Assembly: GCA_916613615.1 (NCBI GenBank)
Contig: OU744726.1
Location: 60,652,987 to 60,716,986, forward strand
DNA: 64,000 nucleotides
Reading direction: 5' to 3'
Source of the DNA: Steromphala cineraria
Taxonomy: Eukaryota; Mollusca; Gastropoda; Trochida; Trochidae
Part shown: positions 1 to 12,319 of the stretch, in pieces
How the letters are laid out: the number at the start of each line of letters is the position of its first letter
Position numbering within the stretch: the first letter of the stretch is position 1
Notes under the pieces: generated by a model
Databases searched by the model: none
What the model saw: only the letters and a program-made list of their open reading frames with translations
What the model was told of the DNA's origin: nothing
Translations under genes and position numbers: made by a program

Positions 1-306
1 AGGAAAAGTGCTCCGAAACTACACAAAGTTCATACAGAAAATTGAACCCCATTTGTCAGACCAGTCACAAACATCATTTATCATAACAGTAATTCTTGAA
101 ATGACAATTGAGTTCACAGACTGCGCGACGTGATGTCAAGTTGTTGATGTGCATGTCTATCTTATGGTAACATTGATGATCTTTCGTTTTAGTTGACTTG
201 ATCATAAGTGTGTTGAAGTATGAAGGTTTGATGAGTTGTCTTGGCGCAAATCTACAGTATAATATTATGTTATTAATCATGTTTTTCCGTATTGGTCTAG
301 TTACAT
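1..306. other. Unassigned AT-rich DNA
   Basis: No coding potential or repeat structure that I can support. Short open frames here have no recognisable domain. Confidence 0.4.
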
Positions 307-367
307 GTCCGAGGTCTGCTGTATTGGCCCGAGGTGAAGCCAAGGGCCAATACAGCGGACCGGGGAC
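307..367. repeat. Short foldback hairpin
   Basis: An inverted repeat with arms of about 24 bp: the left arm 307-330 contains CTGTATTGGCCC and the right arm 344-367 contains GGGCCAATACAG, separated by a 13-bp loop. It is much more GC-rich than its surroundings, as expected for a small foldback element rather than local sequence. No TSD is clear. Confidence 0.7.
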
Positions 368-639
368 CTGTATAGTGACCTGAATCTGACCTGACCTGAA
401 TCGTATAGTGTATTAATGCCATATCATTGATAGTTAATTAATAATGTTCGATATATGGGATAATATATAATACTGAAGTATTTTCAAAACCGGATATTTT
501 GACTCAATAGATACAATGAGCAAGAAACATTAGTATATTGAATAAGACAGAATACTCCCACGGTCAATATACTACAAATCAAAGAAAGAGGCAGATATTC
601 AAACTAAGTGAACACGGATGTATAGCAGAAGACCATTAA

Positions 640-995
640 AGGGGCAGTAGCACGTTTGTAGGGGGAATATATAAGGTGATTCCAGGAAAATGAAAATAAA
701 TCGTTCCAATTGAAAGGCAATGTATTTAAACTAAATAGATCAGTAATAATTCATATGGATAACGTAAAGTTTAGCCATGCGATATTTTTTTCTTAAACAA
801 AATGAATTAAGTGTGTTCCCATAAAATTGCCGCCAATGGATTTTATGTGACTTCATACTTTATCCTCTGACTATGGATGATTGGTTTGTGTATTGAATTG
901 TTTGACGTTATCAAAGGAATATATATAGCATTAACGTACAATTTTCGGTGAAAAATTGAAAATAGAAAGTTTTCAAAAAACGTCCTACTGCCCCT
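640..995. mobile_element. TTAA-flanked MITE (family T), copy 1
   Basis: A 356-bp non-coding element with terminal inverted repeats (left AGGGGCAGTAGCACG, right its near-complement) flanked on both sides by TTAA (636-639 and 996-999). TTAA target duplication is typical of piggyBac-type transposases, so this is probably a non-autonomous piggyBac-like MITE; that assignment is inference. Four relatives lie at 28828-29184, 29189-29495, 53356-53624 (decayed) and 54167-54519. The interior is AT-rich, with a small conserved patch around GGATTTTATG at 838-847. Confidence 0.85.
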
Positions 996-999
996 TTAA

Positions 1000-2020
1000 G
1001 ATCGTATTTGCTATAAGATTCTTTTTTATCCTGTGCCGTGAAAGTTTTTATGCCCTAGATGAAAATATAATATAATCACAGTTACAATTGAATTCAACTT
1101 TGACAATGTTAATTTCATTGTGTTCTATTTTTGTTGTTACTTCGATATTGGCATCGGAATAAAGTTTGTTCTATGTGTAATTTGTTTTGTTGTTTGTAGA
1201 CAAAGTTCTGCGATAAAGGAATTAATATCATGTTATTGTCGGAATAAAACCAAATCTCTTGATATAATACATAAATAATACATTCTTATGAACACTGAAG
1301 ATTCATCTTTGTTACAACAAATCTATACAACTGTCTACAGCAAAGGGGCAATGAAATACCATTATTTGATAAAAGGATTTCGTATAGGTTTTAAGGTTTA
1401 AATTATCAAATTAGACTTGGGTATTTGGGGAACATGGCCAAAACAGTATTCTTTAGGTTAACTGCACGATGAATAATGTAATATTAGTCCCCTTTGCAGT
1501 ATATGTACAAAAAATCATCATTCTAATTTCATCCAACATTGAGATGATTTCAAATTCTGCTCCGAAATTGCATTTCTAAATTGCGACCTCAGGGCCATGT
1601 GCTTTTAACACAAATGAGATACATTCTTTGGGACGGAAGGCACTTCTTCGCCTAATATGGTTATGTTTTGTCTCATAGTCAGTAAGCGTCCTCTATTCGT
1701 AGATCTCCTTTCAAATAGGTATATTTGTTTAATACAAAAACTGTTGATCTGTTGTATGTCAGTCATCTTTGATATGACATAGACCCAATGAAGACATACG
1801 CAACATATTCAAATTATTTTTCCCGCGAAAATGGATACTATTTCGAAAATCAAAGAGAAAAACCTTTTGTATATGAAATTGCTGAAATGGATAATTTAAG
1901 GCGTTTCTTAAACAATAAGTTGTTGCAATAAATCAAACATAAGGACTGTTTAGTAATTTTTATTTGAAAGATGTTTTACGTTCATAGTGTACCAATTTAA
2001 ATCATCACCGAATATATCTA
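1000..2020. other. Unassigned AT-rich DNA
   Basis: No gene, tandem repeat or inverted repeat that I can support. Stop codons are dense in all frames. Confidence 0.4.
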
Positions 2021-2352
2021 CCAATTCTCTACCCACAGAGGTCGATCGAGTCATAAACTGTTGATTCAACCAAAACTGTGGTTGTCGGCAGTTGCCCCTG
2101 GAAGAAACAAATACACCACAATCAATTTGATTTTGTTTTAGCAAATGACAACACTTCTCGCACGGAAAGGCTAGATATCACAATAACTTTGTCATGATTC
2201 AGTAGCCAAAATGATGATTTTATGACAGCGTCGCTGACTTAAATTGCATCCAATCAGGCAACTCTCATTCTATCCCACAAACTCAGCTAATTGTAACAGA
2301 GGCTAGATTAACATTTCATTAGTTGATATTACTCTGTTATGAGAGAATGATT
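2021..2352 (-). mobile_element. MITE family H, older inverted copy
   Basis: This segment is the reverse-complement relative of the element at 49858-50205. Shared landmarks on this strand, in order, are the TIR (AATTCTCTACCCACAGAGG from 2023), the patch GCAGTTGCCCCTGG, ATTCAGTAGCCAAAA, ATCCAATCAGGCA, and the closing TIR around TAACAGAGGCTA and GAGAGAATG. It has substantial substitutions and no clear target duplication, so it is an old insertion. It encodes nothing. Confidence 0.7.
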
Positions 2353-3292
2353 GCACGCTTTTGGTTTCCCTTTTTATTAGGATAAACGTTACTGTACATT
2401 TATTTCATAAGTTATAGTGTTTATATGCAACAAATGTACTACATATTCACATAAATATATTCTGTTGTCAAGAAAAACTCAGATTACATCCCACTAGACC
2501 TCGTCGTCCATACAAACCATTCATAAAAGTGTCCTTAATTATCAATATCGGGAACTCTTTGGCCAACGAGGCCTGACATCTGTTGCAATGACACAACCAT
2601 TCATCAACAACATAGACATAGAAGTGAACTGAAAATATCAATAACCAAATAAAACAAGCTTGAAAACAATCATAATACTTACACGTTTTGCTTGAATCAA
2701 AATATTAAAATCACCTAGTAACACTGTAGACTTTAGTTTGCACTAGAAATAACAAAACCAATAAATAAACATTATATGATTAATGTTGCACCACACTGAA
2801 ATAAGTTTAGAAATTTCCAAAATAATTTAATAATGATACGTATTTTATTATTTTCATAGATAAGCTATACAATTTGGACTAAGTTTGTTATGGAAATGAC
2901 TAAAATACCCTTTTATTGGAAATCCAAGGGAAACGTTTCCTAATTAGAAACCACTGTCAAACTTCAAATGTCTATGAGGACTCTAAAAACGTGTCTTAGA
3001 CCTTCACAATGAAAAACGAAATGGGCAACCTGTGAAACTTTGCCTTGCAGTAGGCTCATGTTCATGGAGTGCACAAAGTTTGCAAGCCCATAACATTTAC
3101 TTCCTGCCTTAAGAAGCACGTGTCTCGCGCTTTGACACACAAGAAGTATGTGCTCATATATCCTTTATAGTACTACACACTTAATTAAAAAATAAGTGAA
3201 GGGGCCCTTTGTAGGTTATCGAAAATTGAAATTATATTTAGAACTATTAATCTTGTGGTTGATTGTACTCGGCTCAAGTAAGATGTAAGTCA
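2353..3292. other. Unassigned AT-rich DNA
   Basis: Nothing supportable seen on either strand. Confidence 0.4.
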
Positions 3293-3435
3293 GTTACTAG
3301 CATAATTAATGGCATGCATCGGATAACGGCAGGGACACTTTGTCCTCGAGCCTGTACTCGGCTGCGCCTCGTACAGGCCTCTCGGACAAAGTGTCCCAAC
3401 CTTAATCCGAGCATGCCATTAACTATGCTAGTAAC
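3293..3435. repeat. Long foldback hairpin (143 bp)
   Basis: An imperfect palindrome. The left arm begins GTTACTAGCATAATTAATGG and includes GGGACACTTTGTCC; the right arm includes GGACAAAGTGTCCC and ends with the complement CTAGTAAC. Arms are about 62 bp around a short GC-rich loop. An open frame of 102 codons crosses it (3263-3571), but the frame is a by-product of the GC-rich hairpin and shows no domain. Probably a foldback MITE. Confidence 0.7.
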
Positions 3436-6034
3436 TACTACCTACACACGTTCCGAAATAGACTCTTATCTTGCTTGCACAAATTTAAAGCCAAGCCTTT
3501 TCCGCAACTATAGTGAAACAAGTCAAGGGCTACCGGCAAAGATTATCTGTAAGTGCGTTTTAAGAGTTTAATATACTACTTATACTTAGAACAATAAGAA
3601 ATTGTATCTAACAACCCAGTATGTTTTGCTTACCGTTTCTCTGGATGTGAAGTAAATATATAGTTTGGTAAAGACGAGCAATTGATAACATCACTCAGTT
3701 ATTCAATGACTACATTACGAGACTATTTCAAGTTAATCTTTGGTGCATTCCGATGTACTAGAGTTAATTGGGCATCATATGCTATGTTGAGCGAAAGCAA
3801 CAAACATACTTACAGATTTTAAATAAAGTTAATGTTTTAGCTTTACAATTTTGTATTGGATAATCTTCAACATGGGGACATAAACATTACAATGCATTTT
3901 ATAGAGATAAACAATAATTCCCTTTTTGAAGAAGAACGCATGTTTGAAACGGGTGAGGTTTCCTTATAGAGTCATGAAACGAATGTCGCTTATATGATAG
4001 TCTGACCCGTCATTTTATTAATATGTAAGCAATATAATACATCTGAGAGAGAGATTCGTGGGTGTTCTTTGATGTCATTGCCACTACATCTGTTAAAAAA
4101 AGTAAGTTGTTTTCAAAATCACTATTCAGGCATCAGCTGTACACGTCTTGTTCTAATATTGATCTCAGTGATATTACAAAATCGGTCGAAGATCACTAGC
4201 AAGTATTAAAGCTGTACATTACTAGGAACGGTTTGACCTCTCTACAAGGATTTATTGTTAAGCTATACCTCTTGTGATGTCAATAAACAAGCAATAATCT
4301 TACCATTGATCGCCACCACAAGACTGTCATGAGGACGTTTTGAAGAAACAAACTACAACTACCTAGCATGCATATATCAATATTATCATTTAAAAGTCTT
4401 TTAAAAACCGACACAATCTGCATGTTAAAGCCAACATTTATTGAGCAAATGCAACCAGAAATAATTTTGACTGGATTTATTGATCATGTTTATCATGATG
4501 AGCGTTACTGTCATGAGACTAACCGGTAGACAGAATTTCTGATTTTCTCGTAAAAACACTTGACTATGAAACACCAAAGTGTATCCAGCCGTTTCACCCA
4601 CCATTTAAGCAATTTGAGCCCGTATTGAAATAGAAAATGGTACAGATAATTACAGTCGATAGAAATAACTATTTAGGAGATTGCAACCCATCACTTCATA
4701 TTCAGTTTTTGTCCAAACTCCATTTAAAGAAATGTTATCAGAAATATGATGTTATATGTAATTAAGATTACAATATTGAAATATAGAAATATAAAGCAAG
4801 ACTCAAAAGATAAATGCGTTTACTGTACACAAACAATGATTTTTCAATGATGTGTAATGTGCCGATTGACACAAATGGTAATAAGTCTGTCATTAGCAGA
4901 TTACAAACCGTTGCCTCAAAACAGTTATGCACATGTTTCATGCAAATTCTTTCATAAAGGGGTCTTAAAAAATCATTGGAGAGAAAACATCAAAATATAC
5001 CATAAACAGATGTCAGAGAACACAGATGATTTGTCAATCAACTTTGAATGTCCTACGTCATGCAGCTCTGGTAGAATTAATGAAGTATTTTTAATTGATT
5101 ACAATTCCTTATGAATCATAAATACTTTGACCCAAGACAATATAGGTCACCCAGAAGCATCATTCAGGTTGATACATGTATATACATACCATTCGTTGAT
5201 CAGATATAATGAATCAAGCAAAGAGAAATATATTTTGTAATTTATTGAGATAATGCATGTAAAAAATATTATATTAAGGTCATTTGGTATAATACAATTA
5301 AGAACACAACCCCATGCAAAAGTAAGGCAGAAATGGTTGGAAGCTTTTCCACAAGTGTCAAACCTGCATTGTTTTTGATGATCTTCCGATATTTTGAAAA
5401 CTTTCTGCATTTGTGACGTAGCCGCTAAAAAATCTACGAAAAAAGAAGTATCTTGTTATGTTGACAATGTAATGATATTCCTTTTATTCCTCAATCACGA
5501 GCGTATTTTCAATGCTGAAATTCAAAACATGCAACTGATCACCTCACATTCCTCAAGGTTTCTACGAAGATAAAACATTCAAACCTTACAATCCATCGTA
5601 AGAACAGTTTATCAATGTCCAAATAACTGAACAGGTCAAGCAATTACTTTGATTAAATCACTTATAACTGCGTGTCCAATAGTTGAATGGTATCAGCTAT
5701 CTGCTCAATTTTCTCAGTCAGTTTCTGTCTAGTAAATTATGACCTCATCCGTCTCGTGGGACAAAATGAGAAAGATACATTCCCGATATATGAACTAGCG
5801 TTAACCGTTGATGCTGTGAATAATATCAAAGCACAACATGGTTAACTAACATTTAAGACTTTCCAGAGGCAGTGGTTACGTTTCGAATCTTGAATGTTGA
5901 GTCGTCTTGATAACAAAACAAAAATGAATATCTTTGTTATCAAGGATAGGCAAGTAGCACGGAATATCTGAAATTTAGAGAGGACTCATGAAAAAAACAA
6001 TGATATAAGAATGTTCTGCATTAAATGGAAGACC
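3436..6034. other. Unassigned AT-rich DNA
   Basis: No recognisable gene or RNA. Around 5640-5745 there is weak similarity to the B blocks (CAATTACTTTGATTAAATCA and GCTCAATTTTCTCAGTCAGT compared with 32880-32963), which may be a very old related fragment. Otherwise nothing is seen. Confidence 0.35.
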
Positions 6035-6046
6035 TAATCTCAATAT

Positions 6047-6174
6047 CAGGAAGACAAGAGTAATTCTATGGATGACCAACTTCTTTATTGGACAGTAGCG
6101 ACAGTAGAAGTTGATCCATAGAATTACTCTTATCTTCCTTATACCGTCACCTTCTAGAATGCCACTCAAACAGC
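6047..6174 (-). mobile_element. Small hairpin element E1 with 12-bp TSD
   Basis: A 128-bp insertion flanked by TAATCTCAATAT on both sides (6035-6046 and 6175-6186). Most of it is an inverted repeat whose arms contain AGAGTAATTCTATGGAT and its complement around an AACTTCTTTATTGG loop side. Its right end (ATCCATAGAATTACTCTTAT through GAATGCCACTCAAACAGC) recurs in element E2 at 62395-62480. On the minus strand it reads AATAAAGAAGTTGGTCATCC, the signature also seen at 29645-29808. Long, variable TSDs fit Penelope-like or other target-primed retroelement remnants; this is inference. Confidence 0.7.
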
Positions 6175-6186
6175 TAATCTCAATAT

Positions 6187-7229
6187 ATCAATATATATTT
6201 TCAATATAACACTGAGCAATGACGCTATGCCAATGACCTGCACCAAACTATCGGGTACCACAGGTACCAGTTTTCGGGCTCAGATTATGATGCTGGGTCC
6301 TCCGAATGAATCCCTTTCAAAGCGTTTCTGTCAGTATGAAACTCAGTTACCTCTTCAAATACTGACTCTCCATCTGCATCAGGCTACATTAGTTTTGATC
6401 GAGACATCCTTCAACGGATCCTAAATTTGCCAATTGTTTTGATAATTTGGAGATTTTGTTCTTTATGAATCTGTGTCAAACTCAATACCGGTAGCCTAAT
6501 GCATGCATGCACAATTCCATGTGAATCAGCATGCCCTTAGTGTCATTCAATGATCTTGTTTCCAAATTGTGTTAATGCCACAGAAAGTCATCCCTATAGA
6601 GCAGAATCTCAAACGAAGAAAATGTTCTAAGTTTCTTGTTTTCATTTAAATGAAAAAGTAACGTTTTTATTGTGTTTATTTATTTTGAGGGTTTTTCTTA
6701 AGACACTTTTTACTTCAGGTTTAAAAATAAATTGAATAACACGTTTTTATTTATTTCTTATAACGTTACATAGGATATGAACCTAACAAAAACTTGATAT
6801 GAATTTTGCTTTTGACTGATTCTCGACTGAGTGGATTTTTTAAGGCAGATTAAGAGATAAATGTGCTTTGCAAATAGAGATGTCGGCTCTTGATGTCAAA
6901 TCCTTGACTAATAACTCAACGATTATCTCACATAAATGTCTTGAAGTAGAAGAAAGCTGAATAGTGATTGTATGCCTACTAAATTGTTTCATGTTAATGA
7001 TCAAAACTTGTGTAGAAAAAATCTTCTTCAACATGTTTCAGTAACTACCATTATTATAAGTAAACAGACGTTTCCTTTAATTTATATAGTTCAAATGTGT
7101 TCAAATAGAATTACAGGCATAGGGCAAATGTAGTACACTTTCATATGTGAATCACCATATATTCCAGAGGGCAGAGTTAGCTTATTAATACGACGAGATA
7201 TAGTTATAGAACATTTGAATGTATTTATC
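6187..7229. other. Unassigned AT-rich DNA
   Basis: No supportable gene or repeat. Block A homology begins just after this, near the CTGCTTCTC at 7229. Confidence 0.4.
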
Positions 7230-8557
7230 TGCTTCTCCAAAGACGGTATTTGTCCATTAATTTTCCATCAAGGATATGAGATCGTACATCTATATCGTTA
7301 TGCTTATACATGTCACAATAATGATGTTTCAACTGATGTGATTTGAATGGTTGAGTTTGCTAAATCAACATTAACAAACATGTCTTGTGTAACAACAAGA
7401 TTGTAAGGCCATATCAAAATATTAAGGACTTTGGGTTTTGCTTAATATTTGGTTTAAAAAAAGATATTCTGATAAATATGATCCTATTTAATCATATCTT
7501 GCATTTACTTTTTATGAACAATTTCATTGATACTAAAGAGACTGAAGCTTAAGAATTTCCTCTGTCAGTTTTAATTGTTTGTTGTATTAAACATGTTTTG
7601 TCATTTTGAATATAAATTAGATTAAGCAAGTAGGTTATGTATTGCTGTTTTACCACAGGAAGTTCCCTATCAAGTCTGAGAAATGGCTGAGGAGAACTAG
7701 AAAAATCAATGTAATAATCAATCAGTATGTCAATTTCATGAAAAGGTTGCAATAGCAATTACAGAATAATGAATACATCACTCGGTTCATAACACAAGCT
7801 GTCAATTACAAAATACAGTAGTCATCTTCTACAGAAGTTTAATAGATTTCTGACCGACCAATCTTCTCCATCCATCAGAGCCATATCAGTTCAGTTTATT
7901 GATACAGGTTATGAATTGACATTAGCTGTAAATATCACTTCATAATTGCTTTACCCTCACTGCCTGGTAACTTATACATTGATTTGCCCTTTTATTGATT
8001 CCTGTAGACAAGATATTAACAGTATGGATCTTGTTGAATTGTATTGTAGCTGCTACTGACAATAGCAGTAACCGTTAATGTATTAACGTCTTTTGGTATA
8101 TTTTGAATGGGTTTATTGATAGGATTCAAAATTTAAATTTATGAAAATTGTACAATGTAGTTGGTGGATTTTCACTGAAATACAAAAATGTTATACGTTT
8201 GGTCAAATCATTTTTACCTTACAGGAATTTACTCATTAAACATTGGATCGTACCATATAATCTTTATGATATCATTTTGCATCACGGTTAATATTGATAA
8301 TAACAAAAACTATAATTCCTACCTATGTTTATTACTCTAACCGATCTATTCGTTCATTGAAAAGTAGTTTGTTGTCTGTTTTTGCTCTGTTTTGTTTGTA
8401 TTATTTCAAGATCAAATCAAATCAGGAATAAGTCTTAGCAAAATAAAGTAATGTCTTACAACATTTTCGAGTTTCAAATTTCTACAAATGTGCTATGCAT
8501 GTACATGTGGCATTCGTGTGCAATCTACAAAGATATGACTATACTTTATATAAACTT

Positions 8558-8780
8558 GGGCCGGAAAGTGCAGTGGTAAGTGCTTTCGGCATCAGATCAA
8601 GAGGTTTGTGTTTCGATGCCGTCAGGGGCTCGGCAAATTTTTCTGCAGTAAGAAAACTATTCTGCACGCAGTAACGTTTAGGTGCAATGCTACACTGAAT
8701 GTCAGCATGTGTATAATATGTTTAATTTGAAACAACCATTTTAATGTGAATGGCAAACATGAATGAATGTGAATAATTAT
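8558..8780 (+). mobile_element. tRNA-derived SINE in block A
   Basis: The head resembles a tRNA: an A-box-like AGTGCAGTGGTAAGTGC and a B-box-like GGTTTGTGTTTCGATGCC, spaced as in a tRNA. A SINE body follows with TGCACGCAGTAACG and GTGCAATGCTACACTGAAT. Orthologous copies lie in A' (37774-37945, head truncated) and A'' (43624-43850), so insertion predates the block duplications. RNA polymerase III transcription is expected of the family but not shown. The head is too degraded for a functional tRNA. Confidence 0.75.
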
Positions 8781-9729
8781 TAACTTTATCATCCTGTCTG
8801 TCATTTGACGACTACATTAAACATAGAAAGCTTTGTCAACCATTGTATTTTAGAGAACAAACCATTTTGTCATTTTAGAAAGAATCAAATTAAAGATGTT
8901 CATGATTAAGGACATAGCTTGTATCACATAATGAATGTATACTTGAATACAAAAATGGCCACCAAATAAATTATCAACTTATATTATCATCTGTAGTGTC
9001 CTTAACGAGCCAATTTCCCAATGGGGACGCAAAGTGTATAATTTCTTCATTTTTCTAGCTTCATTTGTTTGACAAAATCATCCTTCTTAATATCATCTAC
9101 TTGATTATGAACCCATCTGTAAATCCTTGGATTGCAGTTCTCAAGAGATACTACTTAGTCACTTGGAAAATTTACAAACGCTATTCTCATCTTACTGTCA
9201 ATGTGAAGTGCGTCATTATGTCAATGGCTTGATAAATCCCACATTAAAGTGAGATCAGGCGCAAGAAATGCTTCATGGACAATTAGTTTTCTTCTTAAGT
9301 CGATAATAATTGACTGAAGATTTTTAACTATTGCTACAGGTGCACTCATCAGTCTTACCGCGAATTTATTTAACTATCACGTGGATAATTGGATACGAAA
9401 TTGTAGTAAAATGTATCTCATTTTAATATTGTTTTACTGTAACAATGAATTGAAGGTCTGACAACCACAGTGTACCTTATGATAGGCAAGGGAGTATTGT
9501 TTGATCGTGATATGAATGTCAATAGTAAATGTAACAATGATATAGTCAGACAACTATTATAGCTAAGTGACTGTTGTGAGGTTTCAGATATGGCAACGGG
9601 TATGAATTAATATTACAAATATTACTGCTTTTTTTTACTGACCACGCCACAGATTAAAAGTTTTAATGAAATTATTTATCATTTGTATGGCAACTATCTT
9701 TTTTGAAACTCTTTGAAAGTTAACTGTTT

Positions 9730-9930
9730 AGCTCATCAGGCCTGTAAGCCCCGATGGGCTGATGATGTACATGGCATGGTGCCTGGCGTTTGTCTGTCCG
9801 TACACTTTGTCCAGAAGCATAAGGCCCAGATCGCTGAAATTATGAGTACAGACTCCTTAACTAGAGAGGATTATTATTTGTAGCCTTGGTTGTCCTGTTG
9901 CCCTTAATTTGTGCCCCGGCCTTAAGATCT
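9730..9930 (+). repeat. Hairpin-ended dispersed repeat (AGCTCATCAGGCC type)
   Basis: Starts with a small hairpin (AGCTCATCAGGCCTGTAAG followed by CCCCGATGGGCT) and continues through GTCTGTCCGTACACTTTGT into CTGAAATTATGAGTACAGAC. The pattern of hairpin start followed by 'GTCCGT' and a degenerate 'GCTGAAA' region resembles a widespread non-coding invertebrate repeat; that family assignment is from memory and uncertain. Equivalent copies are at 38915-39125 and 46245-46460. Confidence 0.6.
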
Positions 9931-10654
9931 ATTTGCATCTTCTGATTTAGAAAGTTATTACTGAAATCATAAGAATCTTAGATTAATTCCAAAATCATTT
10001 GATAAAAACACTTTTCTCAATATTTGTCAAGAATTGTTAAAAAAGAGGATCAATACAAAACACTGTTTCCAAGCAATTGATCATTATCTAGGAATGTTTA
10101 TTTGACCATTTTCATTTCATATCAATTATATTAAAAGTATTATCTGCCTTTTATAAAGCTTGGTCAGATTACATGGATAATATTATATATATATCAATTA
10201 CAATCACCTCTTTGAATTATTCCACAAGTGTTCTCAGGAGTTTAAACTTAGTCACTTGGTTAATATCAACTACACAATCATCCCAGTATCAAGAACAGGC
10301 TTCGTTAAGTCAGTGATTAGATAAATATCACATTCGACTATGCTGAAGCGTAAACAATTGGTAAATGGAAAGCTCTCAGAAGTATTCATTTCATAAGATC
10401 CCAGCCTATGCTTTCCTTGACAAGAGGACCACAGGGTTGGTTGGATATATAGGACGAAGAAGGAACTATCACATTGTATCACAATCTTAGCAATCTGCAA
10501 AATACGCTTATCAGAAAGGTTATTGACAACACTGATACTCACTGATCAAGAACTCTCAAGCACTGTTGCACTCGCATTGCACTTGATTCAAAGTAAATTA
10601 AAAGGATACATTTATGCATTAATACCGGTTCAGGTATAAAATGAATAGTAATTT

Positions 10655-11025
10655 ATGATATGCCAAGCGGTGAGAGACTGAGTTTTCTCAGTTCTAGAAA
10701 TGTGTTCTCACCACTGAGTGTGATATCACTTTTTCAAGTCAGTGAAAATATCACAGAGGGGATGACGTCATGTGTACAATGGTTTAGTTACGATCAACAA
10801 TGGTATGACGTCGCCAGAAAACTCTCGAGTCAAGACCTTTCGGACATAAATTACCACATTTTCGTCCATAGAGGCATAAAATAAACAGAATATCTTTTGT
10901 TTTGAGTGTGATATCACTTATCCCTCATCTCGTGACGGGGTAAAGCCACTCGTGAAAATACTGGCTCTACCCTGTCACTCGATAAGAGATAAGTGATATC
11001 ACACTCAAAACAAAAGATATCCTCT
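10655..11025. mobile_element. Foldback-ended insertion F1 (private to block A)
   Basis: Aligning A with A' (39855-39880) shows about 370 bp present only in A, between GAATAGTAAT and TATATTAAAC. It carries GAGTGTGATATCACTT internally (10716-10731) and again in both arms of a terminal hairpin (10890-11020). The hairpin arms, about 52 bp, start ATATCTTTTGTTTTGAGTG. A 74-codon open frame inside has no domain. The class is unknown; a hairpin at one end only would fit a Helitron-like non-autonomous element, but this is speculation. Confidence 0.6.
10890..11020. repeat. 131-bp hairpin at the end of F1
   Basis: Nearly perfect inverted repeat; left arm ATATCTTTTGTTTTGAGTGT, right arm its complement ending AAAACAAAAGATAT. 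The inner stem has CTCGTGACGGGGTA against TACCCTGTCACTCG. The inner stem design (TCATCTCGTGA ... CACTCGAT) is shared with the hairpin at 11880-12015. Confidence 0.85.
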
Positions 11026-11190
11026 ATATATTAAACATTCGAAAGGATGTTTTTGGGCATTTATTGTTTGACATGTTTGACATGAATCAGCAAGGTCAGA
11101 TTTTAAAAGTTTTTATTGACAAAATGGTAAAATGTAATGTGCAGTTTTTGCACAAACAGGACTCCAATTCCAAAGACATAAGATAGGAGA

Positions 11191-12016
11191 TACTTATTAT
11201 ATAATTAGCAGTGAAATATAGGGTTATACAGTGAAAATAAAATCCATATTTTAAGAAAAGCAGTAGAAAGTCATATTTTCACTGCAGTGAAAATATAATC
11301 CATATTTTCACTGCGGTGAGAAAAGTAGGACAGAAGGTATTACCTCCCCTTGAAACACGATTATCTCCCTCTGAGGAAATCGAACGCACGCCTTGCGTCA
11401 CGGCGTTGTTTAGGATTGAAGAAAAACGACTCTTTACGATGTTTTCGGTATGTTATTGTTAACATTTTGCAGTGACAATGTATCCTTCGATATCGAAAAA
11501 CAACCAGAAGTTCATATCTTGTTGTTGTAGTTAATGATTGTTCTTTTTATCGCAAAATAAATTTACGAAGTGAGAGATCTGTCACACCGACATAGCGCTT
11601 CCCTCACTGTATCCGTTCGCGTCAAAACTGACTTTCCAAAAAAGATAAGGAGCCTTGTTTCACCTAAGTATAACCAAAAACATATTGTTTATCTGATATC
11701 ATTTAACATTCACACATTATATATTTTTCGAAAAACTAAATTGCATTATTTCTATCGAACTTCTTTTTACCGAGAAATGATAAATGGAGTTGCTAGACTC
11801 TCATTCATCACAACAGGAAAACTTTGCCTTCCGATGTCCGACAACTCTGTTTTATGATCTTAAAATTATATAATAAATAGACTAATTCATTGTTTTTGCC
11901 GAATATCATTTCTATCTCATCTCGTGAAGTGAGAAAGTGACAATTCCACGAGTATCAATTTCTCACTCCACTCGATGAGATAGAAATGATATTCAGCAAA
12001 AACAATGAAATAGTCT
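11191..12016. mobile_element. Foldback-ended insertion F2 (private to block A)
   Basis: Both A' (40470-40486) and A'' (47281-47298) run directly from GATACTT-type sequence into the AAACGCAACAAATGACATAT region, while A has about 826 bp in between. The left part has repeated palindromic runs (TTTTCACTGCAGTGAAAATA at 11275-11294, then ATTTTCACTGCGGTGA). The right end is the hairpin 11880-12015. A 95-codon open frame (11570-11857) has no recognisable domain. It appears related in design to F1. Confidence 0.6.
11880..12015. repeat. 136-bp hairpin at the end of F2
   Basis: Inverted repeat with left arm GACTAATTCATTGTTTTTGC and right arm ending CAATGAAATAGTC. The inner stem contains TCATCTCGTGAAGTGAGAAA and TTTCTCACTCCACTCGATGA. 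Only a few mismatches. Confidence 0.85.
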
Positions 12017-12319
12017 TTATTTCTTTTCAAAGCAGAAACGCAACAAATGACATATATTAACATTTGCAAGAGATGTATTTAAAGAAAATATGTCTCAAAC
12101 ATACGCAAGTTCTTCATAACCTTACAGAAAACCCTAAGATGAATCCAGGGTACATGTACATGTATGCATCAAAACTTATAAGAAGGTATAGAAATAAGAT
12201 AAATAAACATATTTATTAACGAAACTCTTGTTAGACCAATGTAGTATACATTCAATATTGTCTTTCTCATTCTATAAACCTAAAACATTGAAGAATTATT
12301 GTTATCTTCTTTATATATA

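Noticed and set aside
5634..5745. Claim that 1-7229 is another B block
   Set aside because: Only one short weak similarity to B was seen; no colinear series of anchors.
10270..10542. 90-codon minus-strand open frame
   Set aside because: The paralogous positions in A' and A'' contain frameshifting indels, so the frame is not conserved.
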